NCBI RefSeq assembly: GCF_037023745.1
Contig: NZ_CP146101.1
Coordinates: 3,712,001-3,776,000 of the forward strand
Direction of reading: 5' to 3'
Origin: Streptomyces sp. SCSIO 30461
Lineage (GTDB): Bacteria > Actinomycetota > Actinomycetes > Streptomycetales > Streptomycetaceae
DNA length: 64,000 nucleotides
The notes beneath the pieces were generated by a model that made no database searches, was not told the origin of the DNA, and saw only the letters and a list, made by a program, of their open reading frames with translations. The position numbers and the translations under genes are program-made. Below, piece by piece: positions 55,164 through 63,941 of this stretch (its first letter is position 1; the number at the start of each line of letters is the position of its first letter).

Positions 55164-55328
55164 CTCGGCTCCTTGAGGCCGGGGGAGGCCCCAAGCCTCG
55201 GCTCCTTGAGGCCGGGGGAGGCCCCAAGCCTCGGCTCCTTGAGGCCGGGGGAGGCCCCAAGCCTCGGCTCCTTGAGGCCGGGGGAGGCCCCAAGCCTCGG
55301 CCCCGTGAGGCCGGGGGAGGCCTCAGGC
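55164..55328. repeat. Five tandem 33-bp hairpin repeats
   Basis: Units begin at 55164, 55197, 55230, 55263 and 55296; the first four are essentially identical and the fifth has drifted. Each contains CTTGAGGCC-GGGGGA-GGCCCCAAG, a 9-bp stem with one A/C mismatch as plus-strand RNA and a G-U pair as minus-strand RNA. There are no unique spacers, so it is not a CRISPR array. Both strands stay open across it only because 33 is a multiple of three. Confidence 0.92.
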
Positions 55329-55627
55329 ACCAGACGCGTTCCCCTTATCCGGTTATCCGGCCTGATCCAAGCGAAAGGCCGCCCGCACCGGGGAGGCGAT
55401 CGAACGGGTAGGCGCGCTCTCCCGCCCCGGCTTCGAGGACGACCACCGTCTCTCCGCGTTCCGGGCCTGGAAGTGTGACCTGGAAGACCGTTCCGCCGTC
55501 GAACAGTGCCCGCGTCCCGACACCGGACGACAGCCGTACGGCCTGTTCGCCGAATCAAGCGCTCACCCGCCAGGCAGAGCGCTAAGTCACAGGCGAGCGG
55601 TCCATCGGCACCACCGCGTACGGAGGC
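55329..55627. other. Non-coding stretch after the repeat array
   Basis: A plus-strand stretch at about 55390-55500 (EAIERVGALSRPGFEDDHRLSAFRAWKCDLEDR) looks like a small coding relic, but no family is evident and no start is present. Otherwise nothing is seen. Confidence 0.25.
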
Positions 55628-56185
55628 TCACAGGTCGATGTCGATCCGCTCCATGTCGGTGAACTCCACTCCGAGGCCCTGCGCTCGGGTGTTGTCAGCG
55701 CGGAAGTACATCTCCGCGAGGCCCTCCGCCGCGATCTGCTGAAGCCGGCGCTCGTCGGCGCCCTGCTCTCGAGCGGTGAAGAGGCGGTCCGCCCAGCGGG
55801 GCGGCAGGGCCTGGGTGATGTCGCGGATCCGGGCGTCGTCGGTCGTGCCCGGTGCGGCGGTGAAACCGAAGCGAGCCCGGGTCGAGACGACCACCCCGTC
55901 CGTTGACGATGCCTTCTTCCGGGCCTTGGCCCGGATCTGCGGCTGCCACCGCTTCTTGACCTCCCGCTCCAGCCGGGCGGCCAGCGCCGGGCGGGGCGTC
56001 TTGGCCTGCCCTGCCAGGTAGCGTTCCACCTGCCGCCGGGACATCCCGAGCAGTTGGGCGACCGCCTTCGTGCCCTTCAACTGCTTGACCAGGTATTCCA
56101 TCTGCTTCCGGGCGCTCTTGGGAGCGGGGCGGGTGAACGCCCCTTCCAGCGCGCGGTCCAGGCTGCCCCCGAGCGAGTCCGCCAT
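55628..56185 (-). CDS. tpg: Telomere-binding terminal protein Tpg
   Basis: This 185-residue protein matches Streptomyces terminal proteins in length and sequence style. It has GSLDRALEGAFTRPAPKSARKQMEYLVKQLKGTKAVAQLLGMSRRQVERYLAGQAKTPRP (helix-turn-helix DNA-binding part, ~30-65), a basic REVKKRWQPQIRAKARKKA stretch, and a C-terminal domain (ARIRDITQALPPRWADRLFTAREQGADERRLQQIAAEGLAEMYF). Tpg is covalently attached to the 5' ends of linear chromosomes and plasmids and primes end patching. It follows tap by 15 bases on the same strand, the standard order. Its presence suggests the window is near the end of a linear replicon or in an integrated linear plasmid. Confidence 0.93.
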   Translation of the reverse strand: MADSLGGSLDRALEGAFTRPAPKSARKQMEYLVKQLKGTKAVAQLLGMSRRQVERYLAGQAKTPRPALAARLEREVKKRWQPQIRAKARKKASSTDGVVVSTRARFGFTAAPGTTDDARIRDITQALPPRWADRLFTAREQGADERRLQQIAAEGLAEMYFRADNTRAQGLGVEFTDMERIDIDL

Positions 56186-56200
56186 GACCTGTTACTGCTC

Positions 56201-58437
56201 CTACTCTCCGTCTCCGGCGGTCGGATCGGTCTTGATGAGGTTGGCGACGTTGACGACGCCGCCGCGTTCCTCGAACAACTCCTCCGCCCACAGGACGCTC
56301 TGCGTGCCCTGGTGCTTCACCATCCCCGGCGAGATCCCCAGCCGGAACGTGCCCGGCACCGGCTTGCCTTCCGTGGTGTGCGGCAGGACGTCCAGCGGCG
56401 ACGGACCCGGCGAGGGGTACACGACCGCGTCGGTGCCGATCGCGACCGGATACAAGTCGGCGGCCGCCGTCTTCACCAGCTTGCGGTGGATGCCGATCCG
56501 CTGGTTCGCCAGCACGGCGGCCCGGATGTCGGGGCGCCACGTTTCCCGCTTCAGCGCCGGATAGGGCTCGTAGTAGGGCACCTGGCCCCGGCTGCGCTGC
56601 CGGAGCTTGCCGATTCCGCCCTTCGCCGTCGACTTGATTGCGGTCGCCAGCAGCGCCATCGTCGGGTCGACGCTCTTGGAACGGGCCATCGCGTCGAGGA
56701 ACTCCTGGCCGCTCAAGTCGGTGGTGACGCCCAGGTCGGCCATGGTCGCGACGTAGGCATCGCGGAGCCGCTTGTACCAGGGGTCCAGATAGCGGCCGGT
56801 CCGGGTGCGTACATACGCCTCGATCGGTGCGACCTCGAATCCGAGTTCCTTGGCGTAGGCGAGGGTCGGTGTGGCGTACCAGGCCGGGCCTGTGGGGCGG
56901 TCGCCTTTTGGAGTGAACGGGGACGGGAGCCGGTCGCCGTCCACCGTCCGGCCGCCGACGTCCACGCGGGAGAGGTCCACATGGGACAGGTCGACCAACC
57001 AGGAGCCCGGCAGCGACGGATCGAACTTCGGGTTGCCGCTCATGCGGGTCGGCCCGTTCAGCCCGACCGTGAGCCCGTTGGCCGCCGCGGCGAAGGACAT
57101 GTTGACGTCGACCGCGACCAGGAACGGGTTCATGCACTCCTCATCGGTCAGCGGCCGGCACCAGTCGTAGGGCTCCTCCATCAGCATCTCGGCGGGGGTA
57201 CGCAGATGGTGCCGGGCGAACTTCCCCTTGAGGATGGGGTGTTCGTCGGGGACCTCGCACTCCACCACCTCGTACAGGGCGGTGAGCGCGTCCTCGTTGA
57301 AGGCCGGTCTGAACTCCCCGGTGGCCTCGTCCTTCTGTGCGCGGGTCGGCGGACGCAGCGCTGTCATCAGCTCCAGACCGGTCGTCGCTGTGGTGCCGCG
57401 CGGTGTCGTGACCCGTTCCGCGTACGTGCCGAGGTAGCGGGCGAGGTCGGCCGGGTGCATCGTCGGCAGCCGTGGGTCGTCCTTGCGGTCCCACTCGCGG
57501 GCGTCCAGGGCGTTCCAGGCCGGGACGCACAGTTGGACGCAGCGGCGTTTGGAGCCTTCGGGCTCGCGATAGATGCGTGCCCACGCCCCGAACCCGCGCT
57601 GGGTCAGCCGGAGCCCGGCCCGATGGATCTGCTTGACCACCTTGTGGCTGTCCGTGAGTCGTCCGGCGCGTCGTTCCTCCCCGGACAGAGCGGCGGGCAG
57701 TCCGTAGCGCTCCAGCGCGGACGGAGTCAGGACCAGCACCGGATCGGCGTCGTGGCCATTGCGGTGCAGTCGGGCCATGCCGAGTCGGGCCTCGGCCAGC
57801 GTCCAGTCCACCAACGCCGGGATCGACTTGGCCGGCACGTCCAGGACCAGGCCGCCGACGCAGTAAGCGGACACCTGCCCGGAGCTGTCGACATCGACCA
57901 CGGCGAGTGGACCGTTCTCGAATCGTGGGTCGGTGCCGCCTGCCGGGGGCCCGTCCGGGTCCGGGAGCGCCTTCCGTGCGCCGGGGCGGCGTGGCACCGC
58001 CGACGGTCCGGCGGTGCGCCCGGGCCGTGGCACGGCTGCTGCGCCGGCTTCGGCGGAGGTCGGAACGCTCCGGCCGTTCTCGGATGCGGCCACGACCGTC
58101 GGATCCGAGAACGGGGAACGCGTCCGCGCCGATGCGGGTGTGTCGGGGAAGGCGGACGGCGTCGTGATGTCCTGGACCGGTGAGGCCGAGTCGTCCTGGG
58201 CGGGGTAGAGCTCCGCGAGCTTGTCCAGGAGCCGGGCGTACGCGTCCCGCTCGGGCGGGCGCGGCTCGGTCTTACCGGCCTCCAGCCGCTGACCGTGGCC
58301 CGGCGCACCTTCAGTGCCGTGGCCACCTCGTCGATCGTCAGACCGTGCGCGGCACGCAGCCGCTTGCGCTCCGCCGGCGGAGGGAGGGCAGCGCGGGACG
58401 CGACCAGTGCGTCGACTGCGTCGAACAACTCGGACAT
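56201..58437 (-). pseudogene. tap: Telomere-associated protein Tap, frameshifted near the 5' end
   Basis: ATG 58437 (GGAGG about eight bases upstream) opens MSELFDAVDALVASRAALPPPAERKRLRAAHGLTIDEVATALKVRRATVSGW, an XRE-like HTH. In that frame the next residues are nonsense. The true continuation, EAGKTEPRPPERDAYARLLDKLAEL and ~690 more residues to 56201, is one frame away. Adding one base at 58282-58284 (TGGAGG to TGGGAGG) would restore a 745-residue Tap, the usual size. Tap binds telomere 3' overhangs and recruits Tpg. The shift could be a real mutation or a sequencing slip in a G-run. The long frame upstream of 58437 belongs to other genes. Confidence 0.85.
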
Positions 58438-58471
58438 GCGGTACCTCCGAATCCCGCACCCTACCCCACGT

Positions 58472-58492
58472 AACGTACGAATGGCGTACATT
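58472..58492. promoter_or_regulatory. Inverted repeat upstream of tap
   Basis: AACGTACG at 58472-58479 and CGTACATT at 58485-58492 form an 8-bp inverted repeat with one mismatch and a 5-base spacer, 35 bases before the tap start. It is placed like an operator and could be bound by the HTH of Tap or by another regulator. Confidence 0.4.
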
Positions 58493-58602
58493 GCGCGTGC
58501 GGGCATCGCTCTTCTTGAGTGTGGTCGTGGTGACTACTTGAAATACGCACAGTTCCGCGGAGTCCTGAACCGCAGGGGCCTTACCGCCATGGAGGCCAGT
58601 GG

Positions 58603-59595
58603 TCAGCGACGCCGCGCAGGAGGCGGTTGCTCGGCGAACGAGGAGCGGTAGGCGCGCGGGCTGACCGCCAGGCGGGATGCGAAGTGCTGGCGCATGGTGA
58701 CTTCGCTGCCGAAACCGGAGCGTCGGGCGACCTCGGGCATGGGCAGGTCGGTGCGTTCGAGGAGCTTCTGCGCCGCCGCGATTCGATGGTCCAGAAGCCA
58801 GCGCAGCGGGGTGGTACCGGTGGCTGCCGTGAAGTGCCGGGCGAAGGAGCGCGGGGACATTCCGGCGCGGGCGGCGAGCGAAGAGACGGTCAGCGGCTCG
58901 TCGAGATGCGTCAAGGCGAAGGTGCGTACCTCGGCCAGCGCGTCCGCGTCGTGGGAGGTGTGAGCGGTCGGGAGTTCGACGAACTGGGCTTGAGTGCCGG
59001 TCCGGAACGGCGCGGTGACCATGGAGCGGGCGATGGTCGCGGCTGCCTCCGCGCCGTGCGCGGCGCGTACCAGATGCAGGCACAGGTCGATGCCCGCGGC
59101 GGTGCCGGCGGAGGTCCACAGATTGCCGTCCTCGATGAACAGTGCGTCCGGCTCGACCCGCACCTTTGGGTGGCATTCCCGCAGGACATCGGCCAGCGCC
59201 CAGTGGGTCAGCGCCCGGCGGCCGTCGAGCAGCCCCGCCTGGGCGAGTGTGAACGCGCCGCCGCACAGTGCGGCGATGGTGGTGCCCCGTGCATGGGCAC
59301 GCCGCAGCGCCGCGAGGACCGGTTCGGGTGCCGGGGTGACATGGTCGTCCAGGCCCGGCACCAGGATCAGCTCCGCACGAGGCAGCCAGGCGAGGGTGCG
59401 GTCCGGTGCGAGGGTGAGCCCGCCGCGCATCGGCACCGGCTCGATCGCTGCCGCCACCCGGCGCAATTCGAACTCGGGAAGCCCCTGGCCGGTGCGGTCC
59501 GCCCCCCACACTTCGGTGATCACCGAGACGTCGAAGGCGCGGATACCGGGGAAGGCGAGCAGCGCGATGCGGTGAGCTGGTACCGGTCGGGTCAT
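58603..59595 (-). CDS. GlxA-type transcriptional regulator (DJ-1/PfpI + AraC HTH)
   Basis: This 330-residue protein has an N-terminal DJ-1/PfpI-like amidotransferase fold (~8-180: IALLAFPGIRAFDVSVITEVW, LILVPGLDD, IAALCGGAFTLAQAGLLDGRRALTHW with the nucleophile-elbow Cys, WTSAGTAAGIDLCLHLV). A C-terminal AraC DNA-binding domain (~220-315: LTVSSLAARAGMSPRSFARHFTAATGTTPLRWLLDHRI...VARRSGFGSEVTMRQHFA) follows. These regulators sense small amidated or nitrogenous compounds. ATG 59595 was chosen at the conserved start. It is divergent from the cysteine hydrolase gene at 59670, with only 74 bases between, and probably regulates it. Confidence 0.92.
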   Translation of the reverse strand: MTRPVPAHRIALLAFPGIRAFDVSVITEVWGADRTGQGLPEFELRRVAAAIEPVPMRGGLTLAPDRTLAWLPRAELILVPGLDDHVTPAPEPVLAALRRAHARGTTIAALCGGAFTLAQAGLLDGRRALTHWALADVLRECHPKVRVEPDALFIEDGNLWTSAGTAAGIDLCLHLVRAAHGAEAAATIARSMVTAPFRTGTQAQFVELPTAHTSHDADALAEVRTFALTHLDEPLTVSSLAARAGMSPRSFARHFTAATGTTPLRWLLDHRIAAAQKLLERTDLPMPEVARRSGFGSEVTMRQHFASRLAVSPRAYRSSFAEQPPPARRR

Positions 59596-59669
59596 TCTGG
59601 CAGTAAACCATCGATCGCTGTCCTCCCGCCCTCTGTGAGCGGGCGCCACGGGGCAGCAGGATCGTGGGC

Positions 59670-60257
59670 ATGGAGATCACACAGAACGCCGCGCTGGTGG
59701 TGGTGGACGTGCAGAAGGGCTTCGACGATGCGGAATTCTGGGGAGCACGCGACAACCCGGCAGCGGACGGGAACATCGCCTCGCTGATCGAGGCCTGGCA
59801 GGAGTCGGATCGGCCGGTCGTCTTCGTACGGCACGACTCGGACGAGCCCGGCTCGCCGCTGCGGATCGGCTGCGAGGGCAACGATTTCAAGGAGTACGTC
59901 GAAGGGAGGCGCGGCAAGGGCCGAGGGCCGGAGCTGCTGGTCACCAAGTCCGTGAACTCGGCGTTCTACGGCACTCCCGACCTTGACGCCTGGTTCAAGG
60001 CGGCCGGCGTATCCCAGGTCGTGCTGGCCGGCATCCAGACCAACATGTGTGTGGAGACCACCGCTCGCATGGGCGGCAACCTCGGCTACGACATGCTGGT
60101 CGCCCTCGACGCCACCCACACCTTCGATCTGACCGGGCCGAACGGCTGGCACCTGACAGCAGGCGAACTGGCCCGGGCGAGTGCCGTCTCGCTGCACGGT
60201 GGCGGTTTCGCCCGCATGGTGACGACCGGCGAACTGGTGACCGCCGTCCGCTGCTGA
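59670..60257 (+). CDS. Isochorismatase-family cysteine hydrolase
   Basis: This 195-residue protein has the catalytic triad set of the family: Asp in ALVVVDVQKGF, Lys in LLVTKSVNSAFYGT, and Cys in VVLAGIQTNMCVETTARMGGNLGYDMLVALDATHTF. Family members hydrolyse nicotinamide, isochorismate, N-carbamoyl compounds or similar amides; the sequence does not settle which. ATG 59670 has an AGCAGGA site eight bases upstream; GTG 59664 is too close to it. Pairing with a divergent GlxA-type regulator is common and suggests induction by the substrate. A 19-bp-stem terminator follows. Confidence 0.9.
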   Translation: MEITQNAALVVVDVQKGFDDAEFWGARDNPAADGNIASLIEAWQESDRPVVFVRHDSDEPGSPLRIGCEGNDFKEYVEGRRGKGRGPELLVTKSVNSAFYGTPDLDAWFKAAGVSQVVLAGIQTNMCVETTARMGGNLGYDMLVALDATHTFDLTGPNGWHLTAGELARASAVSLHGGGFARMVTTGELVTAVRC

Positions 60258-60283
60258 CACCTCAGGGTGCGTGACGGCGTTCA

Positions 60284-60333
60284 CATCGGCATGACGGCAT
60301 CGCATGACGTCGGGCGATGCCGTCATGCCGATG
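60284..60333. terminator. Perfect 19-bp stem terminator
   Basis: CATCGGCATGACGGCATCG at 60284-60302 pairs exactly with 60315-60333 around a 12-base loop. It lies between the hydrolase gene and the converging kinase remnant and can stop transcription from both sides. Confidence 0.85.
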
Positions 60334-60345
60334 GATTCCGGCCGC

Positions 60346-60972
60346 TCAGGGGAGATCGGCGCCCGGCTGTCCGCAGACGCGGGCGGCCATCAGGGCCCCC
60401 TGGTTCAGCATGGCGCGTGCCTGCCGCGAGGTGATCTCGGCGGGCGCCCGGCGTCGTAGCACGCCCTCCCGGGACAGGCGGGCCAGGATCGCGGCCACGA
60501 AGGCATCGCCGGCGCCGATGGTGTTGACGACCTCGGCACTCACGGCCGGTACCGACACCCCCTCCTCGAGCGGCAGGAACACACTGCTGCCCAGGGCTCC
60601 CCGGATCAGGACGATCAGGCGGCCTTCGGCGGCGAGCTTGCGGCAGGCCACTTCGGGAGCGTGGTGGGGTCAGAACTGGACGGCGTCCTCATCGCTGGTC
60701 TTCACGATGTGCGCGAGCTCGCACAGTTGTCGGAGCAGGTTGAGGGAGCGGGCGTGGTCGGCGCCTCGCACCTGCCGGACAGTAGGGTCAACCGCGAGTG
60801 CGGATTGGGCCGCTGCGGCGCGTGCGGTGGCCAGGATCGAGGCCGCGGCGCGGTCGACCACGGCGGCCGGGCCGCCGGCGTACACCGCGCAGAAGCGGTC
60901 GAGGTCGTAGATGACCGGATTGGCCTGGAAGGTGGCGGTGCGCTGGTGGTAGAACTCGTAGCGGTTGGTGCC
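60346..60972 (-). pseudogene. Truncated PfkB-family sugar kinase with an internal stop
   Basis: On the minus strand, GTNRYEFYHQRTATFQANPVIYDLDRF and AVVDRAAASILATARAAA...HIVKTSDED lead to a TGA at 60670-60672. In the same frame the protein continues with VACRKLAAEGRLIVLIRGALGSSVF and the PfkB signature VNTIGAGDAFVAAIL, to the stop at 60346. The N-terminal ~100 residues with the first Gly-rich motif are gone; the gene is fused at 60972 to the dehydrogenase remnant. It was probably a fructokinase or other sugar kinase of a polyol operon. Confidence 0.85.
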
Positions 60973-61661
60973 TGGGAGTTGCCGGTGGCGTCGATCACGA
61001 AGTCCCAGCCGTCCGGCTTGTCGAGATCGTCGGCGCGGGCCGCGCTGCGGCTGCAGCCGAGTTCGGCGGCCGTGGCCAGACGCGAGGGGTTGACGTCGAG
61101 CACGTCGACGGAGGCTGCACCGGTGGGCTTGGCCAGTTCCAGCATCATCAGCCCCATGGTTCCGGAGCCGTAGATGAGCACCTCGGCGCCCAGGGTGCTG
61201 TCACTGAGCACGTCGTAGCCGCGGATCGCGCAGGACAGCGGTTCGATGAGGACCGCGTCCGCCACATCGACGTGCTCCGGCAGCCGTAGGCAGCTGGCCG
61301 CGGGGGCGACGGCGAACTCGGCCGCGCCTGCGGGCGCGGTGACGCCGATGGCCTGCCGACGCTCGCAGAGGTTGCCGCGGCCGGAGCGGCACTCGTGGCA
61401 GCGCGGGGACGGGTCGACCGCAACCCGGTCGTCGACGGCGAGTCCGATGACCTCGCGGCCGACGGCGACGATCTCGCCGGCGAACTCATGGCCGGGGGTG
61501 ACGGGCAGGGCGGGTGCGAACCCGCCCTGGAGGATGTGCAGATCGGTGCCGCACAGGCCGGTGGCGGCGACACCGACGACCACCTCGCGCGGGCCGGGCG
61601 CCGGATCGGGCACGGTGGCGAGGACCACTCTGCCGGGCGCCTCGATGAGCGCAGCCTTCAC
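60972..61661 (-). pseudogene. C-terminally truncated zinc-dependent polyol/alcohol dehydrogenase
   Basis: GTG 61661 overlaps the permease stop (GTGA). The frame gives ~230 residues of a medium-chain dehydrogenase: VGVAATGLCGTDLHI (catalytic Zn Cys), GHEFAGEIVAVG, a structural-zinc loop that appears to have lost one Cys (CHECRSGRGNLC), EPLSCAIRG, and the Rossmann part VLIYGSGTMGLMMLELAK. It breaks off after FVIDATGNSQ at 60972, where kinase sequence begins. Relatives are sorbitol or xylitol dehydrogenases. The last ~100 residues are missing. Confidence 0.85.
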
Positions 61662-62250
61662 TTGCCCGCTCCAAGGGACAGGCCCTGGACGAGTTTGTGC
61701 TGGGCAGCGAAGCCGGCTACGAGCACAGGCAGGGACACGACGACCGAGGCCGCGCACATTTGGGCGAGGAACAAGCCCTGGCTGGTCACGAATCCTGTGA
61801 GGAAGACGGGTGCGGTCTGGGCGGTGACGCCGGTGAGGACCCGTGCGAAGAGCATCTCGTTCCAGCTGAAGATGAAGCAGATCAGCGCGGTGGCGGCGAT
61901 ACCGGGGCCGGTCACCTTGGGCGCCGGGGCGATGATGCGCGTGAGGACGGTCGGCAGTCGGGCCCCGTCGACCTGGGCGGCCTCGATGATGGATGGACAG
62001 CGCGTACGCCACCGGCAGGGCGAGTACGAGGACCAGGATGGTCGAAGTCACTGCTGCGGTTATCGAGTTGATGAGCGGAGGCCAGGGGCCGGCGCCGCCG
62101 CCGGTGCCGAAGAAGGTGTGGTAGCCGTCCAGGGTGAGTGGCGCGGTGAGCGACGGGGGATTGGTGGCGGCGTCCGGCTCGGAGTGCAGCGAGGCCAGCA
62201 GCATCCACAGGGCGGGCAGGGCCCGCGGCGGTTCCGTTGCGCGGGGGGTC
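61658..62250 (-). pseudogene. Sugar ABC transporter permease (MalG-type) with internal deletion
   Basis: The N-terminal half is readable (LWMLLASLHSEPDAATNPP, LTLDGYHTFFG, LINSITAAVTSTILVLVLALPVAYALS). The C-terminal half is in another frame (IIEAAQVDGARLPTVLTRIIAPAPKVTGPGIAATALICFIFSWNEMLFA, with the EAA loop, to KLVQGLSLGAGK and stop). About 60 residues between them, including two membrane helices, are lost at ~61990. The original was the second permease of a CUT1 carbohydrate importer. Confidence 0.8.
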
Positions 62251-62280
62251 GGGCGGGTGACCGGATGCCCAGGGACGGGT

Positions 62281-62405
62281 TCAACGCTGCTCCTCGGCGA
62301 CCTTCTCAGCCAGGCTCTGGGCCTTCTTCAGCGCGTCGGTGACGGACTGGCGGCCGGCGACGGCGGGGTTGATCTCGTCGGACACCTTGCCCGGCGGAGC
62401 CCACC
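62281..62405 (-). pseudogene. C-terminal tail of a sugar-binding protein
   Basis: The last 40 residues, WAPPGKVSDEINPAVAGRQSVTDALKKAQSLAEKVAEEQR in pieces, match the end of CUT1 extracellular sugar-binding proteins. Everything upstream is replaced by DeoR-type sequence on the other strand. The first permease gene, normally located between this gene and the second permease, is absent. Confidence 0.65.
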
Positions 62406-62407
62406 GC

Positions 62408-62650
62408 GCCGCCTGCGCCGCTGCAACCGGCGAGTGCAGGTCTTCGCCCCGGGCGGCCGTGTCCGCAGTGGCACCGCCGCCACGGTGGACCACTGGGCGA
62501 CTCGGATGCTTTCGGGCTTCGTCATCGACTTGGCCTACGTCGGGGCCAACGGCATCAGCCCCACCTACGGCCTCACGACGCCGGACCCCGCGGTGGCCGA
62601 GGCCAAGGCTCGGGCGATCGAGCGCGCATCGTGGCCTCGGTTCCGGCCCG
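62408..62650 (+). pseudogene. Internal fragment of a DeoR-family regulator
   Basis: The plus-strand frame RRVQVFAPGGRVRSGTAATVDHWATRMLSGFVIDLAYVGANGISPTYGLTTPDPAVAEAKARAIERA corresponds to the sugar-sensing domain of DeoR/GlpR repressors (GGxxR, FVGANGIS, GLTTPDP.EA..K). Neither the HTH end nor the C-terminal end remains. It probably once controlled the polyol operon. Confidence 0.7.
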
Positions 62651-62922
62651 CCCCTGACGTACCGTCCGGAAGCGTGGTGTCGTGCCGTGCCGCGGACAGG
62701 GGACGGACGGGCACGCAGCCGGTCGCGGAACGTCGGTCGAGCGTCCGGCCCGGGCGGTGGGCCGCGAGCGAGCGAGTCTCCCGCTCGGCCTGCTGCGGCA
62801 TTTGCTGCCTGCGTCAGGCCCTGGCGACCGCGTTCACCGGTCGTCGGTGTCGCAATGCAACCTGGCCCGGGGAGGGCGAGCGTGCCGACGGTCAGGTCCT
62901 GGAACCCTCCCGGCCACAGGTC

Positions 62923-63874
62923 CTACGCGTCGACACCGCCTCCCCCTTCGGCCGGGTCGAGGGAGTCGACGTCCTCCATGAAGCTCAGAATCCGGGCGTT
63001 GACGACGTCGGGGTGGTCGATCTGCGGGCCGTGGCCCGTCGCCGCGATGATCTCGGCGCGTGCTCCCGGGATCAGCCTCGGTGCTCGTTCCAGTTGCCGC
63101 TGCGGGTGCAGCAGCAGGCTGCGCTTGCCCATGATGAGGTAGAGCGGGGTCCGAATGGAGCGCAGTGCGTCCTCGCTCAGCGGCAGCGGCGCGGGGCGGC
63201 GAATCCGGAAGGCGCGCGCGCCCGCCTGGATCCACGTCCGCAACTCGGGGACTGCGATGACCGGTTGCTCCAGCCAGGAGGCGAGGCGCGGGCGCAGTGC
63301 CCTGGGGGCGAAGCTGGCGAAGAGGCTGACGAAGATCCATGTGAAGAAGCGCAGGCCGACCTTCTCCAGACCGCCGGGGTCGAGGGCGGTGACCGACGCG
63401 AGCCGCTCGGGCCGGCGGTGACTCATGTTGAGCACCAGCCAGCCGCCGTACGAGGAGCCGACCAGGTGGACCCGTTCGAGGCCCAGTGCGTCGAGTGCCT
63501 CGTCGAGCCACTGGGCGGCGCGCTCCGGCTGCCACATGGGCTCGCGGTGCACGCTGCGCCCGGCGTCGCCTGGGGTGTCGAGCGCGTAGACGGGGCGTTC
63601 GGCGCTGAGCGCGGGGGTGTTGGGGGTACCACATCGCCGAGCAGGAGCCCGCCCCGTGGATCAGGACCACCGGTGTCCGGGACTCGGCGGCCGGGTCGGC
63701 GGGGCCGTACCGGTACACGTGCGTGGTGCCGAAGCTGGTCTCGACGTCCCTCTCGGAGCGTGCGGGCGCGCCCATCGCGTAGACGGCGTCGCATGCGGCG
63801 AAGTAGCGGTCGCGCAGCCTGTCGCTCACATAACGGCCGACATCGCGGCGCACACGAGTGGTGTTCTCGGGCAC
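62923..63874 (-). pseudogene. Alpha/beta hydrolase, frameshifted
   Basis: GTG 63874 has GGAGG six bases upstream and opens VPENTTRVRRDVGRYVSDRLRDRYFAACDAVYA, then VVLIHGAGSCSAMWYP (oxyanion-hole HG motif). In the other frame it continues HREPMWQPERAAQWLDEALDALGLERVHLVGSSYGGWLVLN (nucleophile GxSxGG), and ATGHGPQIDHPD carries the catalytic His, to the stop at 62923. One extra C in the C-run at 63624-63628 explains the shift; removing it restores NTPAL after WYP. Mutation and sequencing error are both possible. The substrate is unknown. Confidence 0.8.
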
Positions 63875-63901
63875 GGGGCACCTCCAGAGGGATTCGTTCT
63901 T

Positions 63902-63923
63902 CATGATACGAATGTATCATGAA
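63902..63923. promoter_or_regulatory. Perfect operator-like palindrome in a divergent promoter region
   Basis: TCATGATAC-GAAT-GTATCATGA has 9-bp perfect arms and a 4-base spacer. A second, weaker copy, ATGATAC-GGCG-GTACCAT (one mismatch), follows at 63926-63943. Both lie between the hydrolase and the probable regulator gene, typical of TetR autoregulation. Confidence 0.75.
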
Positions 63924-63941
63924 AATGATACGGCGGTACCA

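Noticed and set aside
55164..55328. CRISPR array
   Set aside because: The 33-bp units follow each other directly without unique spacers, and no cas genes are present.
54585..55478. A 297-codon plus-strand ORF spanning the repeat array
   Set aside because: It overlaps the tandem repeats, contains no recognisable domain, and runs antisense to the peptidase promoter region.
55007..55558. A repeat-containing protein on either strand with an 11-residue repeat
   Set aside because: Open frames exist in both directions only because the unit length is divisible by three; no ribosome site or start fits.
58438..59947. A 1,248-codon minus-strand ORF joining tap to the region upstream
   Set aside because: The frame only passes by chance through the GlxA-type gene region. 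True tap starts at 58437 in another frame and joins this one through a one-base shift.
60702..62204. A 500-codon minus-strand fusion protein of permease, dehydrogenase and kinase pieces
   Set aside because: The frame links the dehydrogenase remnant to out-of-frame flanks created by deletions; only the middle part reads as a real protein.
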